From the NCBI GenBank assembly GCA_037074705.1, contig CM073592.1:57649129-57713128 (forward strand): 64,000 nt of DNA. Reading direction: 5' to 3'. Positions 10,991-23,700 of this stretch are shown here, piece after piece. How positions within the stretch are numbered: position 1 is the first letter of the stretch; each line of letters starts with the position of its first letter. The stretch is from Zhengitettix transpicula. Its lineage: Eukaryota > Arthropoda > Insecta > Orthoptera > Tetrigidae. The notes below the pieces were generated by a model, which worked only from the letters and a program-made list of their open reading frames with translations, was not told where the DNA came from and searched no databases. Both the position numbers and the translations under genes were made by a program.

Positions 10991-12799
10991 ATGAGAATAA
11001 GAATGTCTGGAACGTAATTGAACATAATTTTGGCCTAGCGGCGGTGTGAACAAACCGATGTTAATTGTACCCGAAGCTGTTGCATATTGGATGCGACCAT
11101 GAAAAATATCTACGAAATATCTATTAGAAATGAAGTGAACTTCTTCAATGATTTCTGAGTTGTTATTTCATGATTTCCTTTTTGCTACCACAATCCATTA
11201 CTTAAAAAATCCAACAACCTAGATTACATACACGTTAATTAATTAAATTGTATAATTCTTCGTAAACTAAACAAGGCTAAAATGTTAAAAATATTTTCAT
11301 AATTAGAACTAAATTGTCAATATCAAATATTTCTCCCATTTTTTGAACGAATGAGGTTGGTTCAATTGCAAATCACAAGTCAACACAGAGCCCAAAAATA
11401 AATAATGACACGTACGAGACCACTAGTGACAATGAACGGTTGCGTTGGATTGGTGGTATATAGAAATTAGGAAGGTGGCAGGAAAAACGATTGCCGAGTG
11501 TGTAGAAAGAAGGTGAGAATGACAGGCAAGTAAAAAATATATTGTAAGGAAAAAATAACCCTGAAAAAGAAGTTGATATACCTAATAATAATGATGAGGT
11601 TGAAGATGACATATACATCAACACAAGAGGTATTTAGAGCAAGCAACTACGAAAAACTTTTGCAAGAAAATTAATTTTATTCAAATCAAATTTGGTGCAA
11701 AATGAAGACTTATGAACCAATATATATATATATATATATTGTAATAATTAAATATATAATATGAATGTGGCGTTTCTAAATGAAAAAAACTTAAGTGAAA
11801 GTTATTAAACAAGATTTATTAACAAAGTTAAAACAAGTATAAAATACACAATATATTTGGGATCTCAGGGTCTTGAACTGGGTTTGATAAATGGCAGAAT
11901 TTATATAATCAAAATTACATTTACCTTTTATGGAAATCAATGCGTCTGAACATAGACGAAATTTGTTGCGGAAGAAATAATACTAAAGATTGAATTTAAA
12001 CAATTTTAATTTTATCAAGAATTAACGATATCATTTTATCGATAATTAAATAATTAAAATTACATTTACCTTTTATCTTTTAAACACGGTTTACAAATGA
12101 TTTTAAAGTTTTTCTCTACTTACGGCCTCCCAGGTCTCATTTTTAGTTTTTCGTGCACAATTTTGGGGACATCACTGATTCTAAGTTCTCACAGACTCTA
12201 AATGTTCACAGGCTCTAATTGGTGTAGTTTGTTAGTTGGTTTAACACAAATTGGTTGGTTCTCGATGCTTTACTGCAACCTGGATTTGTGGATCTCGTGA
12301 CTTTAGTTGACAATGGACTTCATTGGTTTGTCTATGGCCAGCATGATGAATCTACGCTCGACCACCGAATACACACTAGTTGCTCTGTCTCTTTCCCTAC
12401 TGAATATTGCTTTACTTTTTAATATTTGAAAGCATGTTTGTGACTGGGCCACATTCCTTCGTTCTGACTGCCCCACTGTAAAACTTTCAATGAGTTCTTT
12501 TCGTCCGTTCTATTCGCTGTCTGCTTCCCGACTGAATTCTTCGTCTCGTAAATTTTGAGCGCGTAAAAGAAAACCTCTCGACCGACCAACAATGTTTTCT
12601 TTGCCTTGCCGGTTTGTTGCGGCGTCCGCTCTATATCCACTAATAATGAGTCCTTTACAATTCAACTTTTCAATTAGAACAATGTCTTAATTACCAATTA
12701 CTACAATATATATATATATATTAATATTATATTTATCAGCAATCAGATTACATTTTAATCTATAAGCTAATGTGTTAGCTTTGACATGTTATTTACATA
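10991..12799. other. AT-rich stretch with TA microsatellites
   Basis: Contains TA tracts at about 11721-11739 and 12708-12721. The segment from about 11760 to 12660 has the look of an old repeat (AT-rich, then a C/T-rich tract with short GC-rich patches), but no ends, coding motif or second copy were found, so it is left unclassified. Confidence 0.45.
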
Positions 12800-13250
12800 T
12801 AATACATTATGGCATGATGAGATCCCCTCCAGCGAAGAGAACTTCTAAATCTTGTCTAGAGATGTGCTGGCCATTTTCTTTTCAGTCTTCTTGTTTCATC
12901 ATTTTCTATTAGTGGTTGTAATAATGGATTTGAATGTGTTTTAAGCATTTCGTGGTGACTAACACTCTTTTGACGGGCAGTTTCCATAACAGTTGGTGTT
13001 TTTAAGTCATTGTGTATTTGTTCATTTGTTATGTACCAAGGGGCGTTAACGATGGCTCTTAATATTTTAGGCAGGCATCTTTGGATTATTGCAGTATTTG
13101 ACTTACAGCCACATCCCCATAATTCTGTCCCGTAGGTCCATATTGGTATAATTAAGGTTTTATATGATAGTAGTTTATTTTCTAAGGAGATGTGTGACTT
13201 TCGTCCTAGTAACCAGTACATTTCTTTTTGTTTAATATTCATTTGTTTAC
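12800..13250 (-). pseudogene. Second Jockey-type LINE fragment, 3' end only
   Basis: A minus-strand frame of 128 codons (12856-13242) carries the C-terminal part of a LINE ORF2. LLGRKSHISLENKLLSYKT is followed by IPIWTYGTELWGCGCKSNTA, an IIQRCLPKILRAIVNAPWY segment and the terminal RLKRKWPAHL. It matches the same region of the LINE at 4.2-5.7 kb (LIGRKSKLSVENILLIYKT, IKPIWTYGIEFWGCAAKSHIA) but is clearly diverged, so it is a different copy or subfamily. It lacks the catalytic palm and is 5'-truncated at about 13250, as LINE copies usually are. About 50 bp downstream is likely 3' untranslated sequence. Confidence 0.9.
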
Positions 13251-14157
13251 TTTTCTTGATAACCGATATATGAAACTATCTTATGTCACTGTTGTTTGCA
13301 ATAGTAATAGAGAGTAATTTACTGATGATTTGCTTGAAGCTTAAACTCTGAATTATTATACATTACTGACAGTGTGACAATTAATATAAAAGAGTTATTA
13401 TTTCCACTTTGTAAAAGTGTCGCAGAAAATGTTTTTTGGCCCAGTAGTAAATCTCACTTTGTTTCGGAATATTTTTAACGTGGTAATACAAATTGAATTA
13501 ATTGTATCGTTCGTGGGTGGAATACAATGAGACTGATTTCATTGTTGGTGGTTCTAAATTGCAGACCGCGTCTCTCTGAATTGACATTTAGCGTTGGAAT
13601 TCATTTGGAGGACATTCGTCACCCGGCAGACAGGCGTCTAGCGTTAATGACGTACAATGCAGGCCACAGGACAGATGTGCACACCAGGGTGACTCCTGGC
13701 ACGACATCACCACCGTATCGGAACTACAAAGGAATACAAATGCTCAAATAATTTCAAGATTCACTACAAAACTTCCGCTATTAATATACCTTTGACTCTA
13801 TTCTCCTCCATTCATTTTATAATTCTAGTTCTTGCAGTCATATTTTTCCTGCCGTTCTCTGACATATTAGTGTTGTAACGCCTTTGTCCATCTACTGTCG
13901 TTTCAGCCTTTCTATTTAATTAATTCCTCCTCATCTCTCGTCCTGCATCAGATTAAACTGTTCATAAGGCTATATTTACTCGTATTGCGTCACACTACAA
14001 CTACACGTCCGCCATCTTCGTAATGCCTACAAAGAAAAATTTATCTCTATCTACCGAATTATTTTTCTAAGCAATAACATTTTTTAAATTGTTGAATAAC
14101 ATGATAGTGCAGAAAATTCTATTGATAGGAATAATTAAACAATCAATTTGGTTGATT
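13251..14157. other. Non-coding stretch with a GC-richer block
   Basis: The block at about 13540-13730 is GC-richer than its surroundings and open in the plus frame from 13527 to 13751 (74 codons). It is preceded by TTGCAG at 13558-13563, which could be a splice acceptor. No protein family is recognised. It may be a conserved non-coding block or an exon of an unknown transcript. Confidence 0.35.
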
Positions 14158-14302
14158 CAGGATAATCACAATTCTGAGGCAACTTCCGTATAAAAGAATA
14201 GAAAGGGGGGATGTGATAGGGATAAGAGATAACGTAAAAGTAAGAATTCTAACCGGTATTCACCTAAAAGTGATGCAGGTAGTAACCAGAATTTACAACA
14301 GA
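14158..14302 (+). repeat. R1 dispersed repeat, copy 4 (decayed head only)
   Basis: Shows GGATAATCACAATTCTGAGG, then GGCAACTTCC, AGAATAGAAAGGGGGGATG, ATTCACCTAAAAGTGATGCA and ACAACAG in the same order as the R1 head. Many substitutions and small deletions mark it as old. Confidence 0.7.
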
Positions 14303-17278
14303 TTAATCCTTAACTATACAGTAGTTTAATCAATAACTACATTAAATATATGAATAGTACTTTCAAAGTTTTCTCTACATAAAAAATTAATCCAATGAAT
14401 AAATACGATTATTCAGGTCAATCTGATATAAAAATGGACTTTATGAACGATCGGGAGCTCTTTTAGGCTACGGTGTAATTAGCTCCACATAAGCTTAATC
14501 AACTTTTACTCTCCTGCTGAGAATCTAATAGAATTCTGTTACGTCATTTTGGCGCACTAGGTATATATAGTAGTAACCTCCTTTGGGCTTATATCATCGT
14601 AGCTCAGTCGTTTATAATTCCGCCTATGAATCTCCACCAGATCCACAGGTTAATAGGTAATTTATAGAAAAAATTATCAAAAATTAAGATACTTTTAATT
14701 AAGCTTTGTAAAAGCAATGAGACAATATTTACATCTGAGGTGTGGTTTTTGTAAAACATATTTTTAAAACTCTACTCTATTCGGCCTCAAACTCGGAGGG
14801 AATAAATAATCAGGAAATGTAGCGCGTTCTGTTCCTACGGAGCCCAGACGCGTTCTTCAAAATATTTCACAACAATTCTTCACGCGTACATTGCCGCGGA
14901 AACGCCGCCGACAAAACATCGAAAACATAAACGCGACACGACTATATCTAATTATCATTAATAACATGTTTCTTACGAAAATTTCCTATTTTTCGATGTT
15001 TCCGTCGAACGTTTCCTCAAATTATTCTTGATTCCTGACGGCTTAATTACAGATTGTTTAACACACGCTCTAACGCTGTTTGATGATATAGAAATATGCT
15101 AGTGAGATACGAAAACGAAGTCTTTTCTATTTATAGATCAAATAGTTGGAAAACGTCACGGAATATGCATGTGGACAAATTAGGTGAATTATTGTGGAAG
15201 GATGCTGAACAGAATTGTATACAATCAGCAGGAATTATGAAATGGAGGGCTAAGTATAATTATATGTAAGGTGGACAACTAATTAAAATATGAACTTATG
15301 CTGTTGAAATTCAAGATTCTATATACAAATCCTTCGTAAAAACAGTATTAATATTACTTTATTCATTCAAACATCTTCGTTTCCAATTTACTGCTCATGA
15401 AATGAACAAAAGTCTGTAATACTCTTTTCGGAGAAAATTAATTGAGTCTGAGAGACTGATAATTGCGCCGTAATTGAAATGAGTGAGACTTGGATGCAGA
15501 CGCAAGTTTAATGAACCTAGGAATCTTCTGCCTGAGAAATACGAGCAAAAGGCGTCGCTTATAAAGTAAACTTCATCGTTGATTTGTTTATTAATATCAC
15601 TCAGTTTCTTCCCCTTTGCAAAACTTGATACATAGGACGTTATATTCTATTCAGACACTTCTTAGTATGGGCTAAGTTTTTGGGCAACAGAATCATGGTC
15701 CCAGCATACCTTAACTTATATCGCTTCGATATGGTAAATAATTTTCGTATTATTTTAGGAACAGCCACACTATAATAGCTATAATTTAATTTACAACAGT
15801 TAATTTCATATTAAATTAAATCAACTATTTATTTTTAAGAAATCGCCATAATATTTACACAATAACTTTGCTTAGTATCGCAGATCTGCTTATTATACAA
15901 TTTTATTAACAAAAAAAGTCTTATGCGTAAAATATATTTATAATACTTAGTCATTTACATATTTTCAAATTCATAAAAGATCTATTTTAGTTTTTATTTG
16001 TTGACATATAAGACATTTTAAATTTATTATTAAATTAAAATTGATAACTCTTATTTCAGACTGAGAGATACCTACAAGTTACAACACATAATACGCTTCT
16101 AGAAAAATCTATGGAATACTTGTCCGATTTTCATTAATCGTTAAAGAATATTTTTTCACATATTTATCTAGATTATATTAAAATTTGGTTCAGATACTTT
16201 AAATGATTATTTTTCGGTAAATTTCAATTTTTGATTCAATTTATTTAAGTTTTTTAATTATTCCCAAACATTTATTAGTAATGTATTTTCTTGTTCTTAA
16301 ATTCCATTCAGTTATTTTTAATTCATAATTATATTTCCAAATTTGAGTATTTTAACCGTCACAATCTCGTACGTATTGTTGACTTATTTCGTATTTGATC
16401 AGTTATGTGTTAATTTTTCTCGTTTACATATTTTCAAATTCATAATAGTACTTTACATTTTCTATAATTATGCTGCTTCATATATTTTTTATTTACGTCT
16501 TTAACAAGTGGTCTGTTGACTTCACGAGTTAAACTACTGAAAGTTTCTTCTTGAGAAAGTTTCGGTAGCCCCAAGCAGCGGCAGCACTTAGTCGTCGCCT
16601 CGTTTCAGTGACTACGGAAACTATACCATAAACAATCGATGCACGAAGACTTTCCAGTTATATTCGTAAAAGTGTAAGAGGTATTTAGCGTTTAGTCGAA
16701 AGGAAAAGTGTAAGAGGTATTTAGCGTTTAGTCGAAAGGAAAGCACCGATGCGGAGGAAAGGAAATCGCCAACTACGTATATAATTATAACAGTTGTTAT
16801 TGCAGAATTACAACTGACCTTAGGTCTTTACTTATAAAGAAAATCTTAATTCACAAAAAGAAATTTTGTGTATATTTGGAACCATAACAGTTAAATTCTT
16901 ATCTTCGGAAACATCTTCACGTATTCAATTCTTAGTTTGACCCAAGTACTGCAAATATTTTAACAGTATTTATATTATTATCGAAGCATCAGATGATAGA
17001 AATATTCAGCATTATTAATACAATAATATTATTTTTGAAAATATAAAATATCTATTTTTTTTAATTTAATTTAGAAAATATTGACTACCATATAAATTAT
17101 TCCACATTTGTGTTTTTTGTAGACAAATAAAATATAAAACAAAGAATATTTCACTTTATTATTTTATGCGCTTACAGAGAGTCTCTGCATTTTATATTCC
17201 TATTAATTACGACGCTGAATTATATTCGATATGTACTCCCCCAACAATTTATATTTTCATACATTACTGTCTTTTTTT
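14303..17278. other. AT-rich non-coding stretch
   Basis: No gene seen. A locally GC-rich patch near 14810-14940 has several CG dinucleotides and no supported frame. Confidence 0.55.
16668..16739. repeat. Perfect 36-bp tandem duplication
   Basis: Two identical 36-bp units lie head to tail at 16668-16703 and 16704-16739, beginning AAAAGTGTAAGAGGTATTTA. Perfect identity suggests a recent duplication. Confidence 0.95.
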
Positions 17279-17388
17279 AATTTACAATTTATAGTCGCAT
17301 TAACCTGTTGGTCATTAGCGACTTTTTTTTGTTAATCAGTAAAACCGTTTTGAACTCTCTGCGGGACAAGTATTGATGAATACTGTTA
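17279..17388 (-). mobile_element. SINE 3'-part fragment
   Basis: Shares the 3' half of the complete SINE at 49.2 kb in the same orientation: a T-rich start, AGTCGCATTAACCTG, CATTAGCGACT and GCGGGACAAG line up with AGTCGCATCAACTG, TATTAGCGACT and GAGGGACTGA. The tRNA-like head is missing. Confidence 0.68.
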
Positions 17389-18904
17389 CAGCTCCGTAGA
17401 AGTTTCCATACGATTCCACATATGTAGGATAAGACTTGAAATATATCAAAACATTTTTCGTAATTCCAAATTAGTTGTCAATGTTAATAAATTTCTGTTT
17501 GAATTTTGTTCGTTATACATTCTTTTTTTGACATATGCTGCTGCAATTTCCATTCCACATAATTTAGACTCAGGTTACTCTGCTCATCGGGTTGCATACT
17601 TGCCAGGTAATGAATGTTCATTCTAGTTCTTTTATTTCATGTACTAAATTACTTGTATAATTTTTTTCTACTGTAATTATAAAAAAGGTGTCTGTTTGTA
17701 TTCTTTACTACTAAATCATTAATTTCAACAATTATATTGAAAATATACGTTAATAATTGAGAAAAACTTCAAGATAACATATATCGTTATGCAATACGTT
17801 TTATCAACGTTGGAATAACGTTTGCAGTCTCTTCGCTTTCACAATTCTGCCTAACTTTACCGAACTATTTGCATTATCGAGAGGAGCGCCTGCGCATGCG
17901 AACTGTTGTAGCCGCAATCTGTTCCTCCTTTTGTGATAAGTGTTTGTGTTCCCCGTGAGGATATTTTCTGGGGAAGCAAGCTACGTTACGTTTTTACAGC
18001 GCTCCAAGTCGTAAATTTGCAGGGAAGGCCGGGAACAACTCACCACATCACTACTCACAAATCATGACGCTCCTCACTACTAACCTAAACACTATGAAAA
18101 AAAATTATCATTGGAAAGTTAGGAGGAACTCAATTTTTCCCTTCCAATTTATATTTTAGCAGCTCTTATTAGCATAATTTGTAATGACATCTGAAAATAA
18201 ATTAGTGAGACTTTAAGATGCTTACATTCTTCTGTAAATTATGGCCCGGTGGAACGAATAGTGATACAACTTATAGCAAGTAACCTACTAATCAAATTTA
18301 AATTAGCGTAGTCAATATACTAATGTTTTATCTCTTATGAATAAAATAAAAGCTACAATTTAAAATAAAACGTCCAAAAAATTGGGGTGTTTTCATTAAA
18401 AAAAATACTCTTCTAACATGGTTTGTGGTGTTACTAAAGGAAAAAATCTAAAGCTTAAAACTTAGTCACTGCTTGCTAATTGGTATCTATCAGGTAGAGA
18501 CGATACACTAATAAGACTTAAAATACAATTACACATCCAAAACTAGATTCCAATTTGTAAGAAGATACTGATTACGATATACATCAACGAAATAATTGGT
18601 TGTATTTGCTACTATAATTGAATTTATTGGGATAGGATAACGCAAAATAATAAAGTGAATTAAAAGCTACCGTATTGATAATTTTTGTGACACATGAAGT
18701 ATTCTCTTTAGCGTGTGGTTATAAATGATTTATTCATAAATTCTCGTTGGTGTGAATATATAGCATACTAGTCTTTCATTAAGGACTAGTTTTGAAAAAT
18801 CTTTCTTACTCATTTACATTTAACAATTATATCACAGCTGTTTATATAGACAATATCAATTATTTAAACGATCCGCGCTCATTGAGGACTATTTTTAATT
18901 TCGA
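17389..18904. other. Non-coding stretch
   Basis: A slightly GC-richer patch lies at about 17870-18040. No gene, RNA or repeat could be supported. Confidence 0.55.
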
Positions 18905-19199
18905 ATAAGAAAGATAGCCAATTCTGCCGTAAAAGGTAATATAAATACCACACAACGTTTCTTGGATCCTTCTCCCTTTCGTCAGGTGCTAAGAAGAGCA
19001 TAGAAAAACACAACTGCACTGGTCAGTTAACAACACTCAAAAGCTGACAAGTGCAGTTGTGTTTTTGTAGGCTCTTCTAGCACCTGACGAAAGGGACAAG
19101 GATCCCTTAAATGTTGTGTGGTATTTATATTACCTTTTTTGTCTGAATTGGCTATCTTTCATATTCATTATTTTCAATCCATAAATTTTTTTAAATTCT
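18905..19199. mobile_element. Foldback element, copy A (both arms present)
   Basis: A palindromic element with long inverted arms: AAAGATAGCCAATTC at the left pairs with GAATTGGCTATCTTT at the right. Inward come AATATAAATACCACACAACG, a TCTCCCTTTCGTCAGGTGCT segment, AAGAGC and ACACAACTGCAC. They then repeat inverted after a centre of about 30 bp (18.99-19.06 kb). Both arms carry the CTGACGA-hairpin motif. The left arm (minus strand) has CTGACGA at 18979-18985 and GAAAC at 18957-18961. The right arm has CTGACGA at 19084-19090, but its GAAAC is mutated. No coding capacity. Four related copies lie at 34.7, 52.8, 54.1 and 56.2 kb. Confidence 0.9.
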
Positions 19200-20399
19200 A
19201 TTTTAATTTTATTAACGTAACCGTAATTGAGAATATTGTAAAATTAAAAATTTTCATTGTGACCCCTGCCTTGCGACATCGAAAAGCCACATTTATTTTT
19301 CTATTTCTCACCCGTCACACCCGTTTATTAATCCCTGATACCTGGTTAGTTTAGAATTCCTCCCATCATTTTTACGTACTAATAACGAATGTGGAATGTA
19401 CTGAAATAAAAAAATCATATAAGTAGCTAGAGAGTTACATATCACAGTTCCATCAAAGAAGAAATACGTCTTTAATTTTCATATGCACATTTTCCATTAA
19501 ATACTTGCGCAATTTTTAACCGATAATTATTTACGTTCCTGCCTGGATAAATGGAAATAATTAGCACCTCCAAAGTAGATATAAAATTGGGATAAAAATC
19601 ATCAAACCTTATCCAACTGGAAACAGTAAATAAATAAAATTAAAATTTGTGAGTGTTAATAATATTTTTTTATAAGTTTAAAATTTATATTTATAGAATG
19701 TTTTTGTTCCAGGAAAAGTAAAATCCGTTATAGACATGAACTATATGACAAGAAACATTAATGTCAAATTTATATTTGAATATGAAACTGAAGAATTAAA
19801 AATGTAAAAAATTTCAAAGATAAAAAGATATATCACAAAAAAAGAGAAAATTTAGTGGAGAAATAAATCAGAAATCAAGGAATAAATTTAGTATACAGAT
19901 TTGACACGTAATTTATTAAATTGAAAATGTACTTACAGAACCATATACAAATATATTACAATTTAATACACTTCTTAAAATATTAAATTAAACGCCGAAA
20001 TTTTAAATTGGCGACTATAATATAGTTATTGCCTCTATAAACTATTCACTCATACAGACTGTCCTAATTATATCCCCAAAATAAACATTTCTCGTAGAGC
20101 TTATTTTTTTGACCTACTTAGTGTTGAAATTAATATTTATTGAGTATATAAAAATTAAAACGTGGGGAAAAAAAGATTCTTGCGAATTATGCTGCCCTAT
20201 AGAAACTATCACGATAGAAAATAATATATGTGATAGAAACAGGAACAGATTTATTAACACTTGGCAGTAACATTTTAATAATCATTATTGTTTCTAACAG
20301 TAAATTTTACGGAGTTATCTTAATCCTAACTGTGAGCGCCCCAAAGCTTAAGTTATCAAAGCAACATTGAGATCAACGGCTACGATAAGACGAATTGGC
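19200..20399. other. AT-rich non-coding stretch
   Basis: Nothing recognisable: no gene, no RNA and no repeat shared with the rest of the window. Confidence 0.6.
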
Positions 20400-20720
20400 T
20401 AATTCGGATCTTCCCTGTGGACGGCCAATTAATCGGGGTTGGTCGTAGCTTTAGCTGTTTACAAGTCCAGGGCTGCAGCCGTTACACCGCAACACGGCCG
20501 TGCTGGGGCGACAGAAACCGCAATCGCACTCGCACTCGCACGGGCCCGGAAATTTGGGGACAAGAGCGGTTTAGCGGCACAATTCACGCTTCGGCGCTGG
20601 ACGCAACAGCAAGGCTATGCATTCTTTCGTGCACTGCAGTTTGCGGCTTCAGGCCTGCCCTACAACATTTGTGAACTGGTGGCCCAACAACAATTAGGCG
20701 GCCGCCTGAAAAGGTCTGTT
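20400..20720. other. GC-rich block with overlapping open frames
   Basis: This block is clearly GC-rich against its surroundings and contains CGCACTCGCACTCGCACGGG. Two plus-strand frames are open: 20417-20674 (85 codons) and 20439-20882 (147 codons). The second reads alanine- and arginine-rich text typical of a GC-rich frame by chance, and neither resembles a known protein. A conserved non-coding element, a promoter-type island or an exon are all possible. Confidence 0.4.
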
Positions 20721-23700
20721 AATTATGGTCACCCGCTAACGGACCCATCTATGGGACACCACATAACAGAAAGTCGTTTATTACCAGCACCTGTTATTAT
20801 ATTACACAATTTGGGAAGAAACAATAATTCAAAAAAATTGGTCCCCCAAAACGTACTCGCGAATTCCTCTCAACATTTTTAACCACTAATAAAAATATAC
20901 GCCATTTATGGAAAGTATTCAAACCAAAAAAGCGTGTACATATCATGGATCCTTTACAGGAGAAATACGTACTTAATTTTTATGTGCTACTTCAGGCGGC
21001 CTACGTAAAATGAAGGTACAGTTAAGTCTGATATCACAAACGTTTTTCATAGAATATATATAATAATACAAAATAAATAAATAAGTTTCAATGCGTTTTC
21101 TAACACTGAATTAAAATCATCTTAATACGAAAGAAGACGCCTTAAATGTCGACTGAGCCACATTACAGAGTTTTGAGGTTCATACAATCATTACGGTGCT
21201 CACGTTGACGTGAAAGGTTTTTTTAATCGAGGTTTATAATGGCCGTGTTGACATCGTGGTCATTGTACGTTTTAAATTTCACTGTTTCTATTTCGTGCGT
21301 ACTATATTACTTAGTATTTATTTTTTATGAACTAGGATTCAAACATTAAGTCAATTTTACCGGAATTGTGAAGTTTAAATGAGTAAACTATAAAAATTGT
21401 AACTAAGATGCGACAAGCAATATCAGTAATTCACGAATAAATGTGTATTTCCTATCTAATAACTGAAAATGTTACAATTGTGATGACACTTAAGCGACAG
21501 TATATTTCTCTGTTATTTATTTATTAAGACAATTTTATTACAGAGGAATAAAAAATATAACAGATTAAATAATGTGGCAAAACAATTTTTCCTTAGTCAG
21601 TACCTGATTTTGGTTTAAACTAAATCGCAGAACAGCATCAAATGTAGTATTAAGCACGTTGTTTTTCACTACTGAATTTTTTAAGTCGTTATTTTTTAAT
21701 ATATTTTCAATTTTCATTTACGCTTGACAAACTGTAACCGTAATAAATTTCCACTGCTGCATGATATTATAGTTTATATTTATCGTAAAATTGTTATTTC
21801 TTTTAATATAAATAAAGAAAAATTAACCAGGTTTGTTGGAAAATCAGAATCCCGCTGTGCCAGTTGTCAAACACTTGTAAACCTCCACATTTGTAGTTTA
21901 CAGTTCGGTTATTTAACTCCCGAAGACCAGTAATGCAGGTCAGAATATAATTCATTTGAGTTTGAAAATGCTGTAAATGTGACGCGGATGTTACAACACA
22001 GGACCATTCCGTGTTTCACATTGGGTCGTCGTGTATTAAACGAAGTTTTAGTGTGATCGTATATCGTTGGGCGTAAATTGCCTGGTAGACCCTAACGTTT
22101 TACGCGTGACATGAACATAATTAGTCGTGAGCTCGCATGCGCGTAACGACTGCGCTATTGTAACGTCCGGCGCCTGAGTTACAGCTTTATGGACTACTGC
22201 GTGCGGTTTTAGGCACGCAACCCTCAGTGCCTAGGATATATCAATCTCAAAACAGCGACAATCTTTGCGGAAGTCAGAAGAAAATTATATGTGCATGTGT
22301 TACAATCTTAGAGTAAACTCAAAATTTAATGTGAAATTTTTAGTTAACTCCGTCTTGTTACGATTTGATTTGTTTAATAAATTTAAAACCGTCGGTTACT
22401 GAGAGTACCTACCGATAGATAACAAAAAGACTAAAACAACTAAACATTAGAATGTATGAACGAAATTACTAATGTACGTAGATTAAACAACATACCATTA
22501 AAAATAATCAGCGATGCTAGCGATTCTATACACAAAAATCTCGAAATATAGAGCCTACGTCTCAACGTGTCTGAAGTCGGATCCAAGAGCCTTCATGAAT
22601 TGTTACAGTTACAGTAATAAAACGACCTTTGGTATGGGACCAGTCATTTACCGAAGAAAACCAATTGAGACATGTAGTTTCAAAGATCACCATAGAAACC
22701 GAATATAAGATTTCAGGTTTCAGTACTTGTGAATCTCGTCACATCAAAGTTCTCCATTTTGTATCACACCTTTCAGTAAGGATGATTTGTTTCTTTCTCA
22801 TTAAAAACCGTTACATTCAAAAATGAATCTCGGTTTTAAAAAAATCTATTAAATGAGTCATTGACCAAAGTTCACGGTTAGCTGGAGAATTCCGAGAGTC
22901 CGAGAAAAGGACGAGCTAATCCAGCTAGCCAGTTATTTTCAACCGAAAGGGATTTTCGGTGGGAAGACGCACCGCTTGGAGCGTGATTGGAGCTTCGGAT
23001 TGCTGCTCAAGTAATTGGGGTGAGCGAACAAGGCATCAGGACTGGAACGGGTTCCTAATTGGATGCTTATCACATTTCGCCGCACCGACAAACTTGTCGT
23101 TTCCGGTGTCATAACAAGGCCATATAACAAACAGGGAATAAACTTGTTGGCGGACATCATTTAATTTTATGACTTCTCACCTCCGAATACTCGCAGTTTC
23201 CTCATCAACCAAGGAGGTTCCCAAACCCAAAATTTTATTAAATCGGTGAAACTTTTTATTATATAATATATATATAGGTTAAAAAAATTATTATAATTTC
23301 AATGTTATGTTACTATGAGTTTGTAACATAAATTTTACTAATTTACATTAATTTAATGTTAGCATATTAAATATAATATATCAGCTTCTTATTATATATT
23401 TCTACAGATAAATGTTAGAATGTTGTCCTGGGAATAGTTGATTGAAATAAACACTTCCGATTATTGAATAAAATATTAATTTAATACCTAACTATTGGCT
23501 CCAACCTCATCTCACTTTGCAAATGTTTTTCCTATTGTTTTCCTGAAAGTTCTGCTTTATCAGTATTAACATAAATTCTAAAAATGGTGGAAATGTTTAT
23601 TTTTTATTTTGACGTAGTGAAAATGGTGCCAGTATAGAACTTGTCAGCCTTTTTGTTTGTGAAATAAACCGTTACAAAATTACCATAAAAATTCATGAGC

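Noticed and set aside
11760..12660. Long terminal repeat of a retrotransposon
   Set aside because: No second repeat, no target duplication at plausible TG...CA ends and no coding region beside it.
18905..19199. Full type III hammerhead using the two foldback arms as stem III
   Set aside because: The pairing is simply that expected from any palindrome, and the region between the supposed cleavage site and stem I is too long.
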